Shown here: in pieces, positions 41,621-53,778 of the stretch
Position numbering within the stretch: position 1 is the first letter of the stretch
Layout: every line of letters starts with the position of its first letter
NCBI GenBank assembly: GCA_036924285.1
Contig: JAYKYS010000011.1
Location: 1,736,001-1,800,000 of the forward strand
DNA: 64,000 bases
Direction of reading: 5' to 3'
From: Asterella californica
Taxonomy: Eukaryota; Streptophyta; Marchantiopsida; Marchantiales; Aytoniaceae
The notes under the pieces: model-generated
The model's database searches: none
What the model saw: the letters and a program-made list of their open reading frames with translations, nothing else
What the model was told of the DNA's origin: nothing
Made by a program: the position numbers and the translations under genes

Positions 41621-42376
41621 CGGAAGTTTCAAGGCTTGCAAAGGACGGAGACCGAACATACCAAGAGGAGGAGGAGGAAGCGCCAGATATGATGTAAATA
41701 TAGCCGACGCGCGCTAAGGATGGAAGGAAGAGGTGACGAGCAAAAAGTCAGCGAATATATACTAGCAGAGTAAAGGAGAGATATAGGCAGACGGAAGGGA
41801 AGGAGAAGGAGAGAGAGAGAGAGAGAGGAAAAAACAAGGAAAGGAGGAGAGAGCGCACGAGAGAAAGAAAGACCAGACAAGGAAGAGCGCTACAGCAGGA
41901 GCAGCTGCTGTCCCGTTCCATCCCCATCCCATACCCTTTCTCCCGTCGCTTTCCCCTTCCTTTCCTGGTGTGTCCGAAAGGCAGAGCTGCTGTTGTATCG
42001 TCTGCTGTGGCCAATCTCTCAGTCATTTTGTCCGTCTTTCTCTCCTCTATTGTCTTCCGATCTGATTCTGCACTTGTGCTGAGAGAACGAGAGAAGAGGG
42101 TGTGTGTTTGCTACAGTGAGCGATCGAGCGAGCTAGCGGAGGGACCGGAAGGAAAGTAGCAGGACTGACGGACCAACGATCGAGAGTCGGGGGTGCGACG
42201 GGGACAGGAATGATAGATCGATGAGAGGCCAGCCTAATTGACGATGCAAGAACGAAATCGGACGATACGATCGCCGTATCAGCATATTGCTCGATAAGGC
42301 TTAAGGAGAAGAATAGAACGGAATTGACAGGCAGACAGAATCGATCGGAGTCGAGACAGCCAAACGATCTGCTGGG
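41620..42376 (+). promoter_or_regulatory. Purine-rich leader of the SYP61-like gene
   Basis: Contains a (GA)n tract at about 41807-41826 and other purine-rich runs on the + strand, giving way to mixed sequence before the ATG at 42377. GA/CT tracts are common in plant 5' leaders and core promoters. Confidence 0.4.
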
Positions 42377-45290
42377 ATGTCGGCTTTAGATCCGTTCTAC
42401 CTGGTCAAGGAGGAAATCCAAGATTCGGTGAGTGCGTGCATTTTATCACCACACAGCGTCTTCGATTGTTCCAAATGAAGCGATAGGCGTGTTTTGGTTG
42501 TTGCGTTCCCCAAGCCTCTCTCCTTCGACATGAGTTTTCGGTTCCTGGTTATGACGAATTGCCTTTCGTCAGTGCTCGTTTCTTTTATTCGGATACATCC
42601 AGCGTGGAGCTGTTGTTGCGGCTCATTGTTCGTTTTGGATATATATTGCTAGGTGAACAAGCTGCAGGCTTATTTCAGCAAATGGGAGCAGCTTCCGTCT
42701 ACCGCGATCCAAGAGTTTCTCGACCTGAGCAAAGAGCTCACTTCAGGATGTGAGAGTATAGAGTGGCAGGTGAGTCGCGCGGAACGTGCTTTTGTGCTGC
42801 TTACGTCTCAATGGCATGATCCTTTTTAAGTTTCGGACAACAGCTTCGGTGAACCTTACAGTGAAGGAGCTCTAAAATGAAGTTTGCAATATAACTTCTA
42901 ACCATTTTCGAGCGACTTGGGGACCTAAATGAACTTTCGGCACAAGGCTGTAGAAACTTTTTGAGTTCCAGTTCTTAATTCTCCTCAGCCCAAGATGTTT
43001 GTGAACCAGTAAATTCTATCATAGCACCTGATTGGTTCGTCCAGTGTATTCTGAGAAGTTTAAACTCGAGCCTGGGGCTGAAGGGTTGTCGTTATTATGG
43101 ACTGAGATTGTTTACTTGGAGTGAAAGGTGGACGAACTTGATCGAGCCATTGCTGTGGCAGAAAGGGACCCTGCCAGATTCAGCATTGATGTGGCAGAAA
43201 TAGAAAGGAGGAAGAAGTGGACATCCTCCACCCACAATCAGGTGTGTTCATATTCCGTCTATAGCGGACCTGGAAATCAATGCCTTTCTTCATAATTAGC
43301 TTATGGCGTTCCGCGAGCAGCTGCAGCATTTATGGAATCTTTCCAGATTTATGATTGATTTCCCCTACCTAATTCTCTGTTTGTTCTTTCAGTTTCTCGA
43401 AGTTAATCTCAAACTTAGTGGTATGATATGATGGATAACTTTTAGAATTTTCACACCTTACAAACAGATCAGTACAATAAGAAGAGCTCTTCGGGATGCT
43501 GCTGACACGAAGTCAACACCAACAAGGGGTGGACAGGCAGCTAACAGTCGTCGGGAGCTGTTACGGCTGGCCGAGGATAATGCCCCGAAATCTAGTCGAG
43601 CTCCAACTCAAGAACATGACAGTTTCAGCTACGAGAGTGACAGACAAGCTCTGATTTTGAAGTAAGGTTATCGTGATCTTTATGCAGTCCAGTCCACGTG
43701 GAGGTCGTTATTGTTTATATAAGTGGCGTACGATCCCTTTTGAACGGAGGTGATTCATCTGTTGCGAGAAGGAATACGAAGATAATGGGTGATGTGCTTA
43801 GTGCGAGAGTTATTTAGGGGATGTCGCCCGGGTCCAGCCGGGGGAGGAGAAGTTCTCTCCAGTGCCTGTTGTAGAGGTTTTATGACTCGATGCTTGACTC
43901 GATGCTTCATAGTACGAGTAGGGGTTCAGTGACATCGTTAGCTTGTGTAGGAATGATGGAATTTACATCTGGTTCACAGGGAGCAAGATGAAGATCTCGA
44001 GGAACTCAGTGTGAGTGTTGGAAGATTGGGAGAAGTTGGACTCACCATTCATGACGAGCTGATCGGACAGGTACTCATCCATCGTGTTGATTCTTCTAAG
44101 CAGTAGCTTCATAGTTACATTTGTCGTTGAATTTAGCTTTACGTAATAGTTGCGGTAGTCCGCGCATGCCAAAATTACCCTTCCAATTGAGAAACTGAAA
44201 GCCCACAGTTGAGGAAGCGGTTCTCATCCAACAGAGGCCCAAGAGATTCATCCATGCTGCAAAACTATTTAGCATTTTCCCGAGTAAACTGCACGAAGTT
44301 TTCAGGTCTAAGAAGGCTACTCACATCTTGCTCAAATATTTGCAGGATAGGATAATCGACGAATTAAATTCGGATATGGACCGCACTGCTACTAGACTTG
44401 ACTTGGTCCAGGTAAAGAGTGTTGATATTCCTTCGAGTCTGCTTACCTTCGTCCCATTACGTGTTTGCTCGTTTCATACAGGTGAGAAGCTTATGCATCG
44501 GCTTTGTTCAAGCTTTTTCATGTGCAGTGTTCACCTGAAATATAGCTTGATATTCTTCCTGAGATTGCGAGAACAGTTTCTTCCGTGAGAGGTCTCCTGC
44601 TTGGTGACATGTGAGGAAGATTTCCGGTGATTTGCATGACAATGTCTGCGTTATCAGCTGAAGCTAATGTAGTGGTCTATGAAGTCAAACAGTCCATGTT
44701 GATCTGTCGTCAGTTGCTTCTTTCTAACATATGTAGGTAGGTTATTGCCGGCTGACTGACTGATGATTGATGGCTTTGCTACTGGCCATAAATATATAAC
44801 TTAAGGCCGAAGGGCCGTAAGTGGACCCTCGGCTTGTGGTTTGGCCGACGCCACAGTGGGGGCCCACTCCCTTCCAGTAAACTAGATCGGTGCTATGATC
44901 TCATACGAAAGCTAAGCACACCAAGTGTGCATCATCTTTGTTTATGGGGCCACTATTCCGTATGATCTGAGGTTGAAGCAGGCACACGAACCAAACAAGA
45001 GCAAATAAAGGGACGCAGCGAAACTAGTTTCTGGTGTTAAGTGTCACTCATGAATTTCTCTTTCTGGTAGGGAGCTTCTTCCTAAAAGGAAGTGTTCTGA
45101 TTTATCATGATGTCATGCGGACCCCAGAGCTTATTGCATTTGCTCATGATTCGAGATCATGTGTCTTCATTTCTTGCAGAGAAAATTATCGACAGTCATG
45201 AAAAAGGCAGGATGGAAGGGCCAAGTATGTACCATCTTGGCGTTGATTGGCTTGTTACTTCTGTTGACTTATCTTGTTTTCAATGCCTAG
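42377..45290 (+). CDS. SYP61: Qc-SNARE, syntaxin of plants 61-like
   Basis: Seven exons in phase give 247 residues: 42377-42427, 42653-42769, 43128-43241, 43468-43661, 43980-44070, 44346-44411, 45180-45290. Arabidopsis SYP61 is about 245 aa, so the length fits. The N terminus MSALDPFYLVKEEIQDSVNK and the block FSKWEQLP form the syntaxin-6 N-terminal three-helix domain (about residues 5-100). The SNARE motif runs about 160-220, with the zero-layer glutamine Q189 in HDELIGQDRIIDEL. A C-terminal membrane anchor lies at about 227-246 (VCTILALIGLLLLLTYLVF). The protein is expected at the trans-Golgi network in SNARE complexes for vesicle fusion. The last intron (44412-45179) is unusually long, at 768 nt. 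The final exon was fixed by the MKKAGWKGQ block before the anchor. Confidence 0.95.
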
Positions 45291-46007
45291 ATTGGCCCTG
45301 TGTTCCAAATTGGACGTCAGCCTTTGGTTCCATAAAAATGGGGAAGAGACAACCGAAATAGTGTGACAAGTTCACGAGTCACTGTCGTTACCGTTGATGA
45401 CATGAGATAGCCATCTTTCCCTTTCAGTTGAACTGATGTCTGAGGCCTTGCTTCGTAGGTTCAACTATTTTCATCTGACAGATCCGTCTTAGCAACATAT
45501 GCTTGGAAGTAGTAACGGGGTAGAGATGGTGTAGGTGGATAGCATCGTCATTTTTTACTTTCTACCTTGACTAGAGGTTTTTGTGGATGACAACCTGTTG
45601 AGGGACTTGCTGAACTTCTGTCAAGTAGTAGATTTTGAAGTTCTTCCAGCGTGATGGAGGAGAGGAGAGATCATCTGGGTGCATAATCATTTGGGCTCTC
45701 TTGTGGAAGCATTGTATAGTCGGCAGAATTTGGATGCCATTTGATCTGAATCTGAAGCTGAAATGTGTCCTGTCTGATACTCAGATCTTTCTGGTTCACA
45801 GATTTAATTGTGTTCTCGTTCTTCTCGTCTGAGTAGCTTCATCGCTGAGATACGAAACCTCCAACTTTGAGTTTAGAAAAGTTTGAACTCAAAAGAATTA
45901 CCGGTGAGTGAAATAGTCGAATATGGTTCTCCTCGAGCATGGCGGAAAGAAATTTTCCACTTGAGGCAGATCCCACGGACGAGAATCTATGTTTGACGTG
46001 ACAAATT

Positions 46008-46034
46008 CCGTCGATTTTAACGTAAAATCGACGG
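46008..46034. repeat. Perfect 12-bp hairpin
   Basis: Arms CCGTCGATTTTA and TAAAATCGACGG around the loop ACG, followed by six T. It resembles a bacterial terminator in shape, but the context is plant nuclear DNA. Confidence 0.85.
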
Positions 46035-46914
46035 ATTTTTTCACGGGAAGTGAGTAAATAACGCACACACCTGCCTGAAGCCAGAGAAATCACACACGGA
46101 GACGAGTTCTGCATCACTGTTTTGAACCTGGGTCATATTTCCGCGTGTAGTTCGTTTACCGCTTCAGCGGCACTTGCTTGCCTTTCCTATGCAGTATGCC
46201 ATTTCGGTGGCGGGTATTGCGCGAACTGTGAACTTCTTCACGGGAGGGATAGAACTGAAAGGCAGAGAATCAGAGGTCTAAGACGGTTAACCATGGAGGT
46301 AATTACTATTCAAGAAGTCAAGCTTGAAGAAAAACTCCTTTGAATCGTGCATCCTTTGGACCTCAAGAATCGTTCATCCTTTGGATCCTTGAGGTCCAGG
46401 ATCAATGAATCACACAAATGAGTTAGACCGGCCTAACCAATCCACCGTCCAAAGAGAGCAAACTCTCGAACGTGGGAAGTCGGCTCGTTCGCGAACTGAG
46501 TGCTCCTCTGTTGCACCCCATACTGATCCTTACAGCGGCATGTGCATAAGAAAGAGATGAATCTAAGTACTGCTCTAATCTGAGGTATTCCTGTCATAAA
46601 TAGATTCGTCAATTACACTTGACAAGGAGTTATAGAGGAAGTGGACAACAGTCATTGAGGCTTTTGATGAACCGCGAACTTTAGGACTCGATGAAAGCAA
46701 ACAACTTTCAAATGTGTTTACATTCCTGCATATATTAGAGCAAAACTACAACAAGCTAACGTGTTATTCATGAGACGTTCAATGTGCAGTCCACTGGAAG
46801 TTTAACCACTATCTCGTCGAAGAGCAAAAAACGAAAATCGAAAATGGAGCTGGGTTCCAGAATCCGTTAAGCTCAAAACAGACATAGGATCTGTGGATAG
46901 ATTGTGATCATTCT

Positions 46915-46940
46915 ACATTCTATAGTCGGCTATAGAATGT
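46915..46940. repeat. Perfect 11-bp hairpin
   Basis: Arms ACATTCTATAG and CTATAGAATGT around TCGG. Downstream, a segment with GTACATCAGAG and ATTGAGAT words is imperfectly repeated (46938-47035). Confidence 0.8.
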
Positions 46941-47324
46941 ACATCAGAGATTGTCTAACATGGTTGAGATGATTCACAAACTTTGTGGTATGCTATGTAC
47001 ATCAGAGCTATTTAATATGATTGAGATTATCCAGATAGACTCGAGCAAGATTTGGTTTCTCGACGTTTGATTAAGATCGACTCAAATGAAGACAGTTCAG
47101 TGCAGAAGGTAAACTATTTCTCCCATGAGATAGAATCCAGATGAAAATGTGAAGAAGGAAATGAGAATTATGAACCTTCTTCGATGCATGTCTCTACGGC
47201 ATAGGTAAACGTTACCACAACTACAGCTTCTCCCTAGACTATGAGGTCGCTCTATCATTCTTCTAGGAACGTGCGAAAAGATCTCTTACTACTTTAAACA
47301 AGTCCAGAAATACTTGCACGTATG

Positions 47325-47466
47325 CTAGAAGACACCAAGAGCTATTGGTCTAGTGATAAAGTCAAAGCTAAGAGCTAAATGATTTGTTGTACGCATGCCT
47401 AGAAGACACCAAGAGCTATTGGTCTAGTGATAAAGCCAAAGCTAAGAGCTAAATGCCTTGTTGTCT
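47325..47466 (+). repeat. Tandem duplication, period 74
   Basis: Two copies of a unit starting CTAGAAGACACCAAGAGC lie at 47325 and 47399. They share about 60 bp with a single visible change (GTC to GCC). Confidence 0.85.
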
Positions 47467-49152
47467 CGGCTCCGGCTCCGTCACTGCACTCTTGCACTCT
47501 GCTGTCACACTTCCGCACTCACGCACCTTTGCTCCTCGAAGCCTCGAAACATCTCCTAACATACGTTCCACACCGCATCTCTCCCTTTGCTCCGCTTAGA
47601 ATAGAGTAGCAACTCGAGAACAAACGCACAAGCAGGAAACACACCCCAAACACAACAACTTACACACGCAAGCGGATTTATGTCAGATTTTTGATCATCT
47701 GTGATCTTCTTTTCTTTGTAACTCACTCGATCTTTCACCAAATTGGATGATTTTTTGTGCGTTGGAATAGTCTACCTGACGCGCATTAACTACACTCGTT
47801 GTCACCAGCAATTGCTGATCAATGTTTACTTGATGTTCACTGACGCGCATCTGTCGACCTCCAAATTGATCAAAAATCTGTCACAAGAAATTTCAGCAGC
47901 ACTTCTGCACTACCCCACCACAAATCCGACCAAGAATAGATCCACACACTACCAATCAGAACAATGATCAAACATACGACCAATTGCGAATTTCAACCAT
48001 TTCTGAGTTTAACGCATGAGATAACACTGTAATTTCTATTCTAAGTGTACATATGTTGGATATGCGCTTGCTTGGAGACGTCTGCAAGTATTGATCTCAT
48101 ATGATCGAGATGAACTGTGAGGAAGAAAACTAGAATTTCGAATGGTTATGAGATAGCAATGGAACTACAGTTTGGAACAGACAATAGATAGATATGTGGA
48201 TGCTTGGAGATGCAAATACTGATCTCATTTGATTAACAAACAAATGCACGAAACTGATCAATACTGAAATGATTTGATGATATGAATAAAAATTAAAGTT
48301 TTATCTTCTCGCTTCACATTCTGCATAATCTTCTCACTAATCGACTCAAATGGACAACACTACGCAAACTGATCGCCTATCACTTAAATTCTTTATGTTT
48401 TGGGTGAACCAAAATTCCATTACGGTATGTCAAGAACTCAAGTTTAAAACTTCAAGATAGCGGCATGTTCTAATGGACATACCTGACGGCAGGATCCAGG
48501 TGCCAACGGGAAATGCTACTGCGGCAATTCCAGACTCTGGAGGACCACGTGGTCTGGTCAATTCTGGATCAGTTCAAGGACGGCCGTCGGACGGAATCTT
48601 TAAACCGGGCTCTTTTGCTGTTGCTGAGTCCTGAAGTCGTGTGGCGCAGGTCACCTTGACAAGTGTGACTCTGATGTGGGATCGGTCTTGCAGCAATGCC
48701 AGGACGACACAACTCAATCTTTCTGATTGGAAACTTCCTATCTTGGAAAGAAACACCCCAAAGTCTGTATTCTTTGCATGCGGGGGGAAATGAATTTGAG
48801 GCACATCATCTTTGCCCAATCAATGAACGTACTCTTACGTGAAGTGCAGAATATAAGTCAGAATATGTTGGGTAGTTTATGAACATCATCATCTCACATT
48901 CCTTTCCTGTTTGCTAATTAACAATTAAGTCACAAGTTAAGCATTATTAATTAGTCACTGATGAATTAACTCACAATAATCTGCTTAGGCGTTCTTGTAG
49001 GAAACGGCTAAAGCAAACTTCGCGAAAGACGTAACTGAAACGAAACGTCTGGGACTGAAATGGATGTGATATATAGTTTGAAGAATTTATCACGCCAAAG
49101 TGAGTTGAGTGTCTCTCATATATTTTACCTAATGGCGAGCAACTCTTGGTGC

Positions 49153-49189
49153 CGGGGGGAGTTACCGGCTGCGCCGGTAACTCCCCCCG
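49153..49189. repeat. Perfect 17-bp GC-rich hairpin
   Basis: Arms CGGGGGGAGTTACCGGC and its exact complement around TGC. It lies about 1 kb before the start codon of the next gene. Confidence 0.9.
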
Positions 49190-49489
49190 CCTTCCAGCTG
49201 TTCCCGTTTCCGGAGCCGTATTTCTTGTTTCACCGACTTAGCCAGAATTCTAGATCACATGCCCTGCCCGCCCACCACTGCCCGTCGGCAAAAGAGGAGA
49301 AGAACTCGGGGGCGGGCAGGCCGCCAGCCAGCCTAGAAAAGGTGGAGGAGAGAGGAGAAGCGGGTTGTTGTTGTGTCGGGAATGGAAAAAGCGCCGCTAA
49401 AAGTGATGGACAGGAATAGAATCCCTAAAAGGATCGGGATTTTTAGGGAAGCTCCACGTTCCTCCCAGACGCCTCCGAGTAATATGAGT

Positions 49490-50221
49490 AGAGTACGGTA
49501 ACCGGAAGGGACGAACCATCCGATGGAAAGACGGAAAAGGTCGTCCCCGCATCGATACCAAACAAAATCCAGATGCTCGGCGCGAGCGTGAGCCAGTGAG
49601 CGATCGAGCAGAGCAATTCCGCGGCGCAGGAAGATTTGGTGGAGCTGAGGGCACGTTTTGGATTAGCCAGGCCGTCCTCTCCCTCAAGACTGGTTTCCCC
49701 CGGTCGCTTCGCTCCAGTCCATTATCGCTGGAAAACCCGACTCCGAAACTCGGGCCCTTCCTTCTTCTCCGAGACCGGAAGAAGATCCCTCGTCAGATTT
49801 GGATCAGCGAGCATCTGTCGACACAGAGGCGCTCTCAGAGGGATGGAAAGAAAAAGAGAGAGGGAGGGAGAGAAGTATTGCTTAGCGCATGTGGAGAGTA
49901 TCACATCACATGAGGGCGTGTGGAGCTGAGTTGTAGAGTGGACGCTTGAGGGCTTGGATTTCTCACTTCGGGTGTGGGCTTTCTCGAGAGAAAGCGGGAT
50001 ATGGAGAAGACCTCGTGAGGCTGGAAGGGTAAAGAGGAGTGCGTCGTGTTTAGAGGTGGGAGGAGATGATGTCTGCGTGGTCGTTTTCCTCATCTGGTGG
50101 TCGGACATTATGATGTGCGGTGTTGGAAGAGTTCGGATCTCTCTTATAGGCAATACTGTGCATCCGGGGGAGAAATAGGGGAATTTGTAATAGCGAGTTG
50201 GACAGAAGAGGGCACGCACTT
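49490..50221 (+). promoter_or_regulatory. Probable leader of the NiCoT-like gene
   Basis: GC-richer DNA with AGAGAGGGAGGGAGAG near 49855 leads up to the ATG at 50222. No defined promoter motif was seen. Confidence 0.35.
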
Positions 50222-52391
50222 ATGGCCTTACGCATGGGGCTTCAGGGGACTCAATGTCAACACCTATCGCTTGCGTGTGCTGCTGGGTCGTCGTACCAGG
50301 TTTCTTCTGGGGACCATACAAGAGCTTGTAAGACTACTTGTCGACACGCAGGGTCGGCTCGCTCCTACGCCTCCTTGCCAAGAAGATCTCAGATTGTGAA
50401 GCAGCTCTCATGGGTCAGGTCGGAATTCAGTGGTCCTCTTGCAGTACGAGGACTACGGTCGAGGACGAAAGTCGGACGGTTAGTCAGGAACACGGTTAAG
50501 ATTGTCTCGAGCAATGGAGTGGAAAATGAATCTACTTCTGGTGGAAGTGCTTATGCTACTGGAAGCCATTCTGGTGACAAGAAATTCTCTTGGCTGGAAA
50601 CCCTGGTATGCTATCTTATGCATAATTGACAGTTGTCCTTATCGCGAAATGTGTGTGCACGCGTCAGTCGACTTCAGTTCCCTTCGGAATCAAATAGCAT
50701 CCCTGCGTTCCAGACCTGTTCCAGGTCGTTATTTTTTCTTCCTTTTCTGGAGAAGTGCGCCTCGTTCTGTGCAGTTAATAGATTAGTCTGTTCTTCTCTT
50801 TGGCAAGATCATCAAGGAATGAGGTCAACGAGGATGAGAACCTTTCCGCTGGATGTGCTTGGGTAGCTGGCTGACTGTCTTGTGACCCCACTTTACCTCT
50901 TTTCCGACAGTATGAAGTTTCTTTTTGCGTTTAGACTGAATAGTTGCAGGTTTGCTGCTGTGTTATCCACTGGTTTTTAATGTATAAGGTAGCACTTTTT
51001 AGCCTCCCTCTTATGGGTTGAGGAATTTGTTTACTACATATCTGGACCCGTACATGAAAGAGTGGGATTGGAGCCGAAGGTTGTTTCTCTGGAATCTGAC
51101 ATTCAACGTTCGTCACGTAGATTTCCCAATATTTTGTTTCCTTTGTCTGAGATCGGACTTCCCCTCTATCTAGGTCGGCTGTCACGCTTTGAAATTCCGA
51201 GGCTTTATTTTTCAAGGTGGAGTGCTGTTACCTTATCGAGCGGCTTGGCATTGTTTCAACTAGATGCTGGTCGATCACTACGTAGTCCAAAACGAAAGTC
51301 CAACCCTGTCTTATGGAGTTTGCCCCATGGTTGGATGTTCCGTTTCTCATCACATCCTTTATCATCCTCCATTCATTATGTTATGCTCAGGAACTCCCGT
51401 ATTCCCGTAACGGGTGCAGACAACTGTAGTTGTCTGCACCCGTTACTCTGTCCGTAGTTGACCTTGTCTGATATTTATTATGGACGTTAGTACTAGTACT
51501 CTGATGACGGTACTGAGTTTTATCACCCAAGGTTTTGGTGTACGGGATGAATTTGCGAATGTTAGAGGTAACTCCCGGCTTTTCTTTTCACTGGCGCAGG
51601 GTAAAGTTGCCTTGCCAGTTGCAGTATTGGCTATAGGAGTACTCTTGCGGTCCCGACCGAGTTTTGCTTTAGGGAGCAGCGCTTTGCAGAATGCGGCCGT
51701 GGGCACAGCTAGGAAGCAGCTTCTTGTTAGTGCTTGGACTGGCCTGGCAGCTGGTTGTCTTCACACGTTGACGGGACCGGACCATCTTGCAGCTCTTGCT
51801 CCTCTCAGTATCGGTCGTACTAAGCTGGAGAGTGCCGCTGTCGGAGCTTTGTGGGGTTGTGGGCATGATACCGGTCAAGTGCTTTTTGGTATCGTATTCT
51901 TGCTGCTGAAGGACAAATTGCACCTTGATTTAATCCGCACATGGGCTGCTCGAGTGGTAGGTTTGACGTTGATAACTATCGGTGGGATCGGGATAGTGGA
52001 ATCACAGGAAATGCACGTGGCTTTAGTGGAAGGGGGTGGCGACCAAAATATTACACAGGGTGAAACTAGGGTTAAGCCTCGTCGGAACGTTGCAACTTTT
52101 GCCACTGGTGTTGTTCATGGTTTGCAACCTGATGCTCTTTTGATGGTTTTGCCTGCATTAGCTCTTCCCTCTCGGCTCCTCGGAGTCGCATATCTTGGTA
52201 TGTTTCTGGTTGGCACTGTGATTGCCATGGGTAGCTACACGTATTTCCTTGCTTCGTGCAGTCAGGCATTACAGAAGAAGATACCTGGGATAACGAAACG
52301 CTTGACCTTCGGCTCGTCCTGTATTGCTATAGCCTTGGGATCAGTTTTTATCCTGGGAGAAGTCTTTGGCATCAGTCTCTTTGGCAGCTAA
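50222..52391 (+). CDS. Plastid-type NiCoT/UreH-like membrane transporter
   Basis: Two exons, 50222-50605 and 51600-52391, joined in phase 0 by a 994-nt intron with a pyrimidine-rich acceptor, give 391 residues. Residues 1-128 are rich in Ser, Arg and Ala with few acidic residues, as in a chloroplast transit peptide. Exon 2 encodes about six hydrophobic segments and the family signatures HTLTGPDHLAALAPLS (H183, D189, H190), GALWGCGHDTGQ (H217, D218) and TGVVHGLQPDALLMVLPALA. It closely resembles Arabidopsis At2g16800/At4g35080-type proteins annotated as high-affinity nickel-transport family. Histidine/aspartate motifs of this kind bind metal in NiCoT carriers, but the true substrate in plants is uncertain. 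The start is the first in-frame ATG (a second Met lies at 50234). A longer reading of exon 2 from 51480 is open but less likely, because it lacks an acceptor. Confidence 0.87.
51407..51446. repeat. Perfect 19-bp palindrome in an intron
   Basis: Arms GTAACGGGTGCAGACAACT and exact complement separated by GT. It lies in the intron of the NiCoT-like gene, about 150 bp before the acceptor. Confidence 0.92.
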
Positions 52392-53610
52392 ATTAGCAAA
52401 CATGCTTCAGATTGTCAAATCAGCATTTCCTGTGCCTGAAGCACACACTCTGGAGCTTGTCAGCCAGCACTCTCCAGCACATTTTCACCATAGTGGACAC
52501 GGGACGCGTCGGGAGCAGAGTAATGACGGCTGGATGAGAGAACATCATCACATTCTGCGACAGTGCCGAATCGGTTCGCTATTGAACCTCGAAAGCTGTA
52601 AGTTGCACTTGCCGTAGATGCACGCTGTGGAAGAGTCGTGAATTTCCTAGGGAAAACTTGGCGCAGGTCGCTGACGGATCGGGGGATGCTTTTTCAAAGT
52701 TCGGGATCCAACAGTGATGCTTGCAGGGGCGGATGGAGAGGATCGGTGTCTGTCTGGTGGTTAGATTGTCGCCAGGTACCGTAGGGTAGCACTAGCCTGG
52801 GTTACCACGTATCAGATACTGTAAAATTTTGCTAGATGAAAGTCGCCGATATAGAGAGCGGAGGAGAGGTTGGTGCTGTACCTGCTTGACACTAAACAAC
52901 TTCATTTGAGAAGGCTCCGTTCAGTTCGGTATCATTATTAACTTTTGCTATATAGACGGCGGCTGAGGTTTACATCTTGAGTGAAAACCGAATATCTTAC
53001 TGTAGAGTTTATCTGGTGATTCAGGCAAATCCTTTGTGTATAATTTCACGATAAGTGTAATGTCTTGGAGATTTCCGCCGACTACGCTGAGTCCCTACCA
53101 TTGGCTTTAAAACGCTAAGTCGTTGTTGCTGTGTTGCGTTGTATCGGTGCATTCTGCTGAAGTAAGACTGGTTCACTTTATTCTTCAATTTGGGTTGCTG
53201 TGGTAGTCATCTCTTATTACAGATTTCCATGTCGTTCCGTTTGGGTCATTTTACTTGCCTCATTCGAGCATTGGAGCGTGAATGAGACATAGAGGAACCA
53301 GTACTGTATTCGATCAGAGGCGAAAAGCCAGGGGGGGTGTGGTTTGCAGAAGGTGACTAACTTCGCTTCCATGAGCATCAGTCACCAAAAACTAGGCCTC
53401 AGTACATGAGTACTGCCTTGGTGTGCTAGGTAGGGGGCCTGTCGTCTGGACTTTATTTAGGCTTGGGTCAGAATCCGTCATATTGGGGAATTCCTGTGAA
53501 AGTGTGTGTCTTGTTACACACAAGTTGTCCTTTGATGCGCTTTACCAGGAGTTCCGGCTCAAGCGTTGAATAACTAGAAACGAGAGAAACCTAATTAGGA
53601 GGTTGGAAGT
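52392..53610. other. 3' flank of the NiCoT-like gene
   Basis: Probably 3' UTR followed by spacer. No recognisable coding sequence on either strand. Confidence 0.4.
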
Positions 53611-53614
53611 TAAG

Positions 53615-53736
53615 GATTGAGAAAGGTTTACCCCGTTATTGAGTAGATTATGAACGTTTGCCTAATTACAGATTTGATTGAGAAAGGTTTACCCCGTCAT
53701 TGATTAGATTATGAACGTTTGCCTAATTACAGATTT
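53615..53736 (+). repeat. Tandem duplication, period 61
   Basis: Two adjacent copies of a 61-bp unit starting GATTGAGAAAGGTTTACCCC (53615 and 53676) differ at two visible positions. Confidence 0.9.
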
Positions 53737-53778
53737 GCTCCTTTCTTATCGTCAATTTATAAGCATATCATGTTATCA

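Larger units (their letters stand above)
45291..49490. other. Intergenic region with short repeats
   Basis: No gene is supported across 4.2 kb. It includes the hairpins at 46008-46034, 46357-46400 and 46915-46940, a tandem duplication at 47325-47466 and a GC-rich hairpin at 49153-49189. A minus-strand frame at 48574-48819 is open for 81 codons but matches nothing recognised. Confidence 0.45.

Noticed and set aside
46008..46040. Rho-independent terminator
   Set aside because: The shape fits, but the locus is plant nuclear DNA with no bacterial or plastid gene beside it.
48574..48819. 81-codon minus-strand ORF
   Set aside because: No recognised motif, no neighbouring exons, and ordinary length for chance in this composition.
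49722..50219. 165-codon minus-strand ORF opposite the NiCoT leader
   Set aside because: Low-complexity Ser/Leu/Pro content is explained by the purine-rich + strand. No motif.
51480..51599. Start of the NiCoT-like protein at the ATG at 51480
   Set aside because: The pyrimidine-rich acceptor before 51600 joins in phase to an upstream transit-peptide-like exon, and the 40 extra residues do not resemble the family.
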